Part shown: piece by piece, positions 56,927-64,000 of the stretch | Position numbering within the stretch: the stretch's first letter is position 1 | Layout of the letters: the number at the start of each line of letters is the position of its first letter | Source of the DNA: Glycine soja | Taxonomy: Eukaryota > Streptophyta > Magnoliopsida > Fabales > Fabaceae | Direction of reading: 5' to 3' | Length of the DNA: 64,000 nucleotides | NCBI RefSeq assembly: GCF_004193775.1 | Contig: NC_041006.1 | Coordinates: forward strand, 22,955,611-23,019,610 | Position numbers and translations under genes: made by a program | Notes under the pieces: generated by a model | Seen by the model: only the letters and a program-made list of their open reading frames with translations | Told to the model about the DNA's origin: nothing | The model's database searches: none

Positions 56927-58177
56927 TCATGTGGCTCCGCTCCCTCCCAAGAAATCGAGTAAATCTGTCATCTCCTCGTCCATGCGGGCCTCATCTGCAT
57001 CGTCGGGAGCCTCTACGGGCGCCTTCCCTTCCTGGGCCTCAGGCCAATCTCTGGGCCATGCGACCTCTGTCCTGAACTGATCTGGAGTAAGGCATGGAAA
57101 AGGAGCGAAACCCTGGCTCTGCAGGCTGAGGCTGAGCTGGTCGAGACAGTCATGGGTCTGCACGTGCGCCCTGTGGTTGGCCCCTTGCTGGAAAACCAAA
57201 TGCCATAAATACCACTCCGTGTCAAATGACCCAGCTGGATCAGCCTGATGAGGTGGCAGCGGTGCGTCTGGGGCCTGCGGGGCGCCACCCTACGCCTGTC
57301 TAGGCATGCAATACTTTTCTATGAAAGCCCGGGTGATCGGCGGTCGAATCACCTTACTAGGTGTGACAGGAACCCCGAACGACTGGCAGAGACCCGTGAT
57401 CAATGTTGGAAAACCCAGGGCCCTGTTAGACTTATCTGGGTCTAGAGGGTGCCTGGTAGGCGGCATACCTGCAAATAAATAAATGGCATCAGCGATCAAC
57501 TGAGCCACATGGACGCTCATCCGTGTCAGGATGGCATACACCAGCTAACACTTCGGCAGAGGGAGGTCAGAATTATGATCGCTGGGCAGGATGTTGTTGA
57601 GCAGCAACGTCATCCATGTCTGGGTCAAGGTAGTCATGTTGGTGCGCATGATCCGCACCCGTCTCCTGGCAGCGGTCCGGGCAAAATCCTGACCTGGTAT
57701 GCATAGCAGTTGAGCAATGGACTCCTCGTCAAATCCGTCGGCCCGGTTCCTTCTCTGACCGTATTCGCACTCCTGGCCCTCCTCCAATACTAGCGGGTAT
57801 CCCAGGAACTGACTGAGGGCGTCTGCATCGAAAGGAATCCACTGGCCCCTTACCCATGACCACATGTCCCGTACGCCCTCCTCTATAGGCCAAGCATTGG
57901 CATAAAACTCGAGAACTATATCTGGATCAAACTTGGCCATGGGAGTGACCAGCGACGTCCAACGCCGGAGAGCTATCTCCTCCTGGAAATTTGTGTACTC
58001 GTCGTCCCTGAGCTGGACGCGTCTTTCTCGATGGAAGGACCACCCCTTGATGGCTTCGAAACACTGTTGGTGCTCAGCGCTCCTGAAACGATGGCTATCG
58101 AACTCGGGAGCGGCACTAGTCCCTTCGGCCGTGGCGTCCTTCCTAGATCTCTTCGAGGAAAGCTTCCTCGGAGCCAT
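56927..58177 (-). pseudogene. Ogre-like ORF of putative plant transposon-protein type, two TAG codons
   Basis: From the ATG at 58177 a 417-codon frame runs to the TGA at 56927, broken only by TAG at 57547-57545 and 57292-57290. The amino terminus is basic (MAPRKLSSKRSRKD). The central part, with FHRERRVQLRDDEYTNFQEE, then RGQWIPFDADALSQFLGYP, then AYAILT-like continuation after the first stop, resembles the putative plant transposon-protein domain found in gypsy elements of legumes. The carboxyl end is acidic (DEARMDEEMTDLLDFLGG). GC content is visibly higher than in the flanks, and no frameshift has occurred. Both stops could have come from CAG by one C-to-T change, typical of methylated CHG sites. 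The role of such ORFs is unknown to me. Confidence 0.68.
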
Positions 58178-58392
58178 TTCCTGTGAAGACAAACATTTGG
58201 AAAGTTAGTCTACAAGAAAATGCTTATTTTAACACAAAAATGACATGCTAATCTTTCCGATTTAGAACAAACTCGTGCACACATTTAATGAAACACATAT
58301 ATGAACATGCGTATGTGTAAAATATCCTACTATTTATGTCAACATACAAGGACATTCAAAACATTCTAGTTACCACACACACACACACACAC

Positions 58393-58463
<71 letters not shown>

Positions 58464-59795
58464 AAAAGAATACACATTCCCGTGCTCAAGGCATTGTGTC
58501 AAAATTACACATGTTCATATCCTAAATATTTTGCTATCACAAACTACCTACACACATTTGAAGTATTTTATTTAACATACAAATTTTTGTTGTTTCATTC
58601 ACATTTATTTATACATAAATGCACATTGGAAAGCTAATCTTACGTCATGCACATACTTGCATTTGAAAAGGAAATTCCATGCCATCTATATACATTTGAG
58701 GGATAATTCCACATCATATATTCATTTAGGAAGCGTCCTCAGGCCATTTTTGACATGGGTACATTTTCTAAAAGGCTCCTAATGCTACCTATCCTCAAAT
58801 ACGCATATGTTGAAAGGCATTTTTTGCTACTCATTCACACTTTGCAAGGCATTTTATGCCATATATTCACATATATACACACCATTGAAAGGTATTTTCC
58901 ATGCTACCTATATTCACACACATATATACATACCATTGAAAGGTATTTTCCATGCTACCTAGATGCAAAGTATCCCTCATGGGGCAGCCAAATTCTAGTA
59001 AAAACCCTCTCAAGCATGTCCTAATTTTCATGCCTTTCCATTTTCAAAACCAAAATTTAGATTCTTAGGCATAAGTCATGCTTCCTTGCATTGAAGTTAA
59101 GAGCTTGGGTTCCTAAGCATAGAATTGCATTTGGGCACCCATTTCGAATCCTCTATGTTGTCCCTATGTATATAAAACAGTCCCACAATCCCAATCTTAC
59201 AAAACCATATTCATATGTCATTGAGGCATTTCACCGAGCACTTGGTGGGCGCATGTTTAGGCATGAATAGCAAGAGAGTGGGGGCAATGTGTCATGCCCC
59301 ATTGCTTCATAATACAACATAGGCCTAAGGCCATCCCCTACAACCCCTCAACTCAAACAAATCAATCATGAAAACAACCCAAAACTGCCCCACAAATTTG
59401 AGCACATTCTCACAATTTAGAGCACCAAAAGATGAACAAGATGCACCAATGGAAAGCAAAAAAAACTCAAGGATTAAATACTTACTTGTTTGAATGAGTA
59501 GGAGTACCAAAAGTGAAAGCAAAATGCAACCAAAGGTGGCTTGGGGGAGAAAAAACCGTGAGTCCCGTGAGCTCTCTCTTTTTGAATGAGGGGGGGAAGT
59601 TTTTAGGTGCAGAAAACATTCCCCTCCCTCGTTTTTTATATTTTGGTGCAGGGGTTGCTCGCCCAGGCGAGCTAACCTGCCAATTTTTTTTTTTTAGGGG
59701 AAACATAACCATGGCCCTCTACAGGTTGGCGTTCGCTTACTCGAACCCACTCAAGTTAGATCAGGCATCCATTATTTATTTTAAACAAACGATAG
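58178..59795. other. AT-rich region with microsatellite and short repeats
   Basis: Upstream, on the minus strand, of the ORF at 56927. Contains (CA)n at 58373-58393 running into (AT)n at 58395-58461, a ~57-bp repeat around 58860-58960 with the motif CATTGAAAGGTATTTTCCAT, and a GCTCGCCCAGGCGAGC palindrome at about 59650. No credible gene; a 5' leader of the Ogre-like element is possible. Confidence 0.5.
58373..58461. repeat. Compound (CA)n-(AT)n microsatellite
   Basis: About 10 CA repeats, a short GA interruption, then about 33 AT repeats. Length in this assembly may be approximate, because such tracts are prone to collapse or slippage. Confidence 0.95.
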
Positions 59796-61769
59796 TGTCG
59801 CAACCTGCCCTTCGGCGGGAGGGCGACGCGAGACTCGCGGGATGCGTGTTCCACGAAAGGAATACGCGCGGAGTCGCCACCAACGTTTATTTGAGGAAAA
59901 CTTCGGAAAAACCGGAAAAGACGCGATCTACGAACTTTTTAGTGAAAGGTTCGGGAGTTGTATTTACGCACGGGGAAGGTATTAGCACCCCACACGCCCG
60001 TCCCAAGGGACGGCAGCCTTTAATCGAATGTGCAAACATGACTTTGATTTTTATGTTCCCTTTTATGTTCTTATATCCTTTATACCCTTTTTATATTTTC
60101 CTTTTTTGTGGTCGACAAGGGTGTTTCCCTTTGCTCCTACGTATTCCTCAATTTGGGATGAGAAAATCAGACCTACGTAGTTCTTTCGGAACAAAGTGTT
60201 TGGTTAAGTTGTTTTTGTCTTTTTTGCAAAATATGTTTTTATTGAACAAAAGGTCATTTAAGGTGTTGAACCATGAAACGGTTTTTTGAAAGGGGAGAAA
60301 CGTTAAGGCTTTGGACCATTAACGATCTCTTGTTTTTGAAAGGAGAGAAACGTTAAGGCATTGGACCATTAACGATCTCTTGTTTTTGAAAGGAGAGAAA
60401 CGTTAAGGCATTGGACCATTAACGATCTCTTGGGGTGGTCGACAAAAGCGGGGCTTTTGCTCCTACGTATCCTCAATGAGGAACTCAGACCTACGTAGTT
60501 CTTTCTTATCAAGTGATTCTTTTTTACTTAAGTGGTGATCATTTTAAGGCGTTGGACCTTAAAAATGATCCATTTTACTTAGTGAGAAATTGAAATGACA
60601 AACTTCAAAAGCCTATTTTTGTGGACGAGCTTGACTAGGCGAGTTGATTTTAGCCTTAGTTTCACTTTAGTTATTAATCAATTCGATTAAGAATGAGAAA
60701 TCCCAAAGAGAAAACGTCCGATTGATTTTCCGCTTTATTTTACTAAAAGATGTCTTTTTGATTATTATATTATTTTTTACCTCTTTTTGATTTCCAACGT
60801 GGTTACGGCACGACCGAACGGTCGGAATTTATTTTAACCGAAGTTAACGGATAATACAATTCAAACGTTCGGTGGAAATTTATTTTATTTTTAAGTTAAG
60901 CGAGAAATGACTTAAGTAAAATGGCTTAAGCACGTCAACAGGGGGTATAAAAAGTAAACAAAACGAGAATAAGAATGCACGAAACACAATGTGGACCGCT
61001 ATGGGTACATAGAATGAATCGAAAAGCTTGGTTCGAGGTACTTACCCGTTGAAGATCGAAGAACGATGAAGAACGAATGAAGAACGTCGAAGAACGGTTG
61101 AAACCTTTGCGAAATTCTTCACGGAAAACGTTTCGGAAGCGCCTCGGCTTAGATTTTCTTCACGGAAACAATTTTTCCAAGCAAATTCGAAAGAGAGAGA
61201 AGTGCCTAAGGGGCTGACCTCTTCCTTCTTGCTTTCCTCCCCTATTTATAGCAAAATAGGGGAGGTGGTTGCCGCCCAGCTCGCCCAGGCGAGCTCAGCT
61301 CGCCCAGGCGAGCAGGGTTGCTTCCTCCAGAAGCAACCGCCTTCTGGAGGAATATTCCAGAGGGCCCAAGTGGGCCTGGGGGCTATTTGCACCCCCCCTT
61401 TTTACTAAGTACACCCCCCTCTGCTGTTTTTTTGGTGATTCTTTTTTCGTAAAGTTACGGAAACTTACGAATTTCGTAACGATACTTGTTTTCTTTCCAT
61501 AATGTTACGGAACCTTGCGGATTACATAATCATCCCCTTTTTGACTTACGGAATGTTACGGAACCTCACTTAATTATGCAACGATGCTTCCATTTGATTT
61601 CCGGTGTGTCACGGAAACTTACGGATTGTGCAATCAATATTTTTTGGTTTTTCGGCATGTCCTGGAATTTCACAAATTGCCTAATGATGGGTGCCAAGCA
61701 CCTCACGAGGACCAAAGAATGGTCGCACGTCATCGAGCAAAGGTCCCCGGACGAAATTAGGGTATGACA
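59796..61769 (-). repeat. 3' LTR of Ogre-like element (third copy)
   Basis: 1974 bp, the longest of the four. The minus strand starts TGTCATACCC at 61769 and ends TTGCGACA at 59796. The polypurine tract is at 61770 onward. A 50-bp unit carrying CGTTAAGGCATTGGACCATT is repeated about three times (60301-60440), explaining part of the extra length. Inverted repeats at 61279-61294, 61298-61313 and 61317-61352 lie upstream of the minus-strand TATA box (plus-strand TATTTATA near 61242). Confidence 0.87.
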
Positions 61770-62090
61770 GTTGCCCCTCTTTACTTGTCTTTTATTGGAG
61801 ATAAAAGGAAAGTAAAGATAAGACACTAATTTCGTTCCTCTCGATTTGGCGAGAGTCGCGGGTGACCATAAAATCTCCACATGCAAATGACTTGTTCTTC
61901 CCAAAATTTCACAAATTGCCTAATGATGGGTGCCAAGCACCTCACAAGGACCAAAGAATGGTCGCATGTCATCAAGCAAAGGTCCCCGAAAATTAGTGTA
62001 TGACACTAGTTTGGCTCCTCTCGGTTGACGAGAGTCGCGGGCGACCATGAAATTTCCGCATGTAAATGACTTGTTGTTCCCGGAGGAACA
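61770..62090 (-). other. Polypurine tract region with duplicated LTR edge
   Basis: Adjacent to the LTR: GTTGCCCCTCTTTA (inverted polypurine tract). From about 61906 to 62006 a second copy of the LTR's first ~100 bp appears, ending at a GTGTATGACA that corresponds to the LTR start. The offset between the copies is 239 bp (61682 and 61921). Confidence 0.8.
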
Positions 62091-62094
62091 AAAG

Positions 62095-64000
62095 GTGCAG
62101 AAGACTATGTCAGTCTCTGCATGCTATCAAGCGTTCTGTCTTACAGATAGCAAAAGAATGTTTATACGGATAACCACTCGGGTATTTCCGCGTATCATCG
62201 GGGCCCGCCGCCTCTGGATGATACAAGGGTGCAGAATGACCAAACTTGGTCTCTGCTTGTCATCGGCCCGCCGCCTCTGGATGACAAAAGGGTGCGAATA
62301 ACCATAAGGTATCTCCGCGTATCATGGGTGCAGAATGACCAAACTTGGTCTCTGCTTGTCATCGGGCCCGCCGCCTCTGGATGACAAAAAGGTGCGGATA
62401 ACCGTAAGGTATCTCCGCGTATCATGGGTGCAGAATGACAAACTTGGTCTCTGCTTGTCATCGGGCCCGCCGCCTCTGGATGAAAAAAGGGTGCGAATAA
62501 CCATAAGGTATCTCCGCGTATCATGGGTGCAGAATGACCAAACTTGGTCTCTGCTTGTCATCGGGCCCGCCGCCTCTGGATGACAAAAGGGTGCGAATAA
62601 CCATAAGGTATCTCCGCGTATCATGGGTGCAGAATGACCAAACTTGGTCTCTGCTTGTCATCGGGCCCGCCGCCTCTGGATGACAAAAGGGTGCGAATAA
62701 CATAAGGTATCTCCGCGTATCATGGGTGCAGAATGACCAAACTTGGTCTCTGCTTGTCATCGGGCCCGCCGCCTCTGGATGACAAAAGGGTGCGAATAAC
62801 CATAAGGTATCTCCGCGTATCATGGGTGCAGAATGACCAAACTTGGTCTCTGCTTGTCATCGGGCCCGCCGCCTCTGGATGACAAAAGGGTGCGAATAAC
62901 CATAAGGTATCTCCGCGTATCATGGGTGCAGAATGACCAAACTTGGTCTCTGCTTGTCATCGGGCCCGCCGCCTCTGGATGACAAAAAGGTGCAGATAAC
63001 CATAAGGTATCTCCGCGTATCATGGGTGCAGAATGACCAAACTTGGTCTCTGCTTGTCATCGGGCCCGCCGCCTCTGGATGACAAAAAGGTGCGGATAAC
63101 CGTAAGGTATCTCCGCGTATCATGGGTGCAGAATGACCAAACTTGGTCTCTGCTTGTCATCGGGCCCGCCGCCTCTGGATGACAAAAGGGTGCGAATAAC
63201 CATAAGGTATCTCCGCGTATCATGGATGCAGAATGACCAAACTTGGTCTCTGCTTGTCATCGGGCCCGCCGCCTCTGGATGACAAAAAGGTGCGGATAAC
63301 CGTAAGGTATCTCCGCGTATCATGGGTGCAGAATGACCAAACTTGGTCTCTGCTTGTCATCGGGCCCGCCGCCTCTGGATGACAAAAAGGTGCGGATAAC
63401 CGTAAGGTATCTCCGCGTATCATGGGTGCAGAATGACCAAACTTGGTCTCTGCTTGTCATCGGGCCCGCCGCCTCTGGATGACAAAAGGTGCGGATAACC
63501 GTAAGGTATCTCCGCGTATCATGGGTGCAGAATGACCAAACTTGGTCTCTGCTTGTCATCGGGCCCGCCGCCTCTGGATGACAAAAAGGTGCGGATAACC
63601 GTAAGGTATCTCCGCGTATCATGGGTGCAGAATGACCAAACTTGGTCTCTGCTTGTCATCGGGCCCACCGCCTCTGGATGACAAAAAGGTGCGGATAACC
63701 GTAAGGTATCTCCGCGTATCATGGGATGCAGAATGACCAAACTTGGTCTCTGCTTGTCATCGGGCCCGCCGCCTCTGGATGACAAAAGGGTGCGAATAAC
63801 CATAAGGTATCTCCGCGTATCATGGATGCAGAATGACCAAACTTGGTCTCTGCTTGTCATCGGGCCCGCCGCCTCTGGATGACAAAAAGGTGCGGATAAC
63901 CGTAAGGTATCTCCGCGTATCATGGGTGCAGAATGACCAAACTTGGTCTCTGCTTGTCATCGGGCCCGCCGCCTCTGGATGACAAAAAGGGTGCGGATAA
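62095..64000 (-). repeat. 100-bp tandem array with conserved hairpins
   Basis: About 18 units of 99-101 bp after one divergent unit (62095-62190); continues past the window end. Each unit has GCAGA..GACCAA/TTGGTC..TCTGC and TTGTCATC/GATGACAA inverted repeats around a GC-rich loop (GGGCCCGCCGCCTCTG). Two unit types alternate irregularly: GCGAATAACCATAAGG and GCGGATAACCGTAAGG. It occupies the same place, just inside the 3' LTR, as the unrelated 116-bp and 60-bp arrays of the other copies. Confidence 0.93.

Larger units (their letters stand above)
52717..59795 (-). mobile_element. Ogre-like element lacking gag-pol (extent uncertain)
   Basis: Reading leftwards: AT-rich sequence (58178-59795), one ORF (56927-58177), about 1.9 kb without coding sequence, a tandem array (54515-55012), a polypurine tract and an LTR. 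No gag, protease, RT, RNase H or integrase is present. Ogre elements carry an extra ORF before gag, so this looks like an internally deleted, non-autonomous derivative. The right boundary is unclear because the LTR at 59796 has its own polypurine tract on its far side. Confidence 0.5.

Noticed and set aside
59513..60289. 258-codon plus-strand frame
   Set aside because: It starts in flank and runs into the antisense strand of an Ogre-like LTR, so it is a chance frame across a junction.
62195..63923. Ladder of minus-strand reading frames of 67-134 codons
   Set aside because: They arise from the 100-bp repeat; the period is not a multiple of three, so identical pieces appear in successive frames. 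No coding signal.
1..64000. Host protein-coding genes, tRNA or rRNA genes, prokaryotic-type defence systems
   Set aside because: None seen on reading both strands; all recognisable coding sequence belongs to retroelements.

Overview
The window is repeat-dense plant nuclear DNA with no recognisable host gene. The families present (a SIRE1-type sirevirus with an extra reading frame after pol, Athila-like and Ogre/Tat-like Ty3-gypsy elements, and LTRs full of GTAATCGATTAC palindromes) point to a soybean (Glycine) chromosome, probably pericentromeric. The species call is an inference from family recognition, not from a search.

Left part (1-31373): a stack of insertions within insertions. A degenerate Ogre/Tat-like gag fragment (about 1100-1429, minus) is interrupted by a non-autonomous gypsy-derived element (copy A, 1430-3771, minus). 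That copy is cut by a sirevirus-like copia element (copia 2: LTR start 3772, remainder 26535-31373). Copia 2 carries a second sirevirus-like element in its 5' LTR (copia 1, about 4610-26534). Copia 1 is split by four later insertions: an Athila-like solo LTR (5302-6428, TSD GGGAC), non-autonomous copy B (7386-12790), an Ogre-like solo LTR (16406-18203) and non-autonomous copy C (19859-25449, TSD ACATT).

Middle (31374-52440): the 3' end of an Ogre-like element (116-bp tandem array, polypurine tract, LTR 34305-35933) abuts a truncated Athila-like element on the minus strand (35934-52440). The Athila-like gag-pol is split by a complete, very young SIRE1 copy (41969-51671): two 1123-bp LTRs with 3 differences by eye, TSD TCCTT, open gag-pol, and an in-frame env-position frame behind a TAG followed by CAGCTA.

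Right part (52441-64000): two more Ogre-like LTRs (52717-54269 and 59796-61769, minus orientation). Each is preceded, in element direction, by a polypurine tract and a tandem array: about 60-bp alternating monomers in one, a 100-bp unit in the other. Between them lie a long 3' untranslated stretch and one reading frame of the putative plant transposon-protein type, broken by two TAG codons.

Functionally, only the SIRE1 copy looks potentially able to supply its own proteins. The non-autonomous copies carry only a gag-like protein plus a reverse-transcriptase remnant and must have moved with proteins from elsewhere. The most unusual signals are structural: hairpins with covarying stems in copia LTRs and in the 100-bp array, a dispersed GATGTC/GACATC dyad inside SIRE1, and arrays that differ completely between copies at the same place in one element family.
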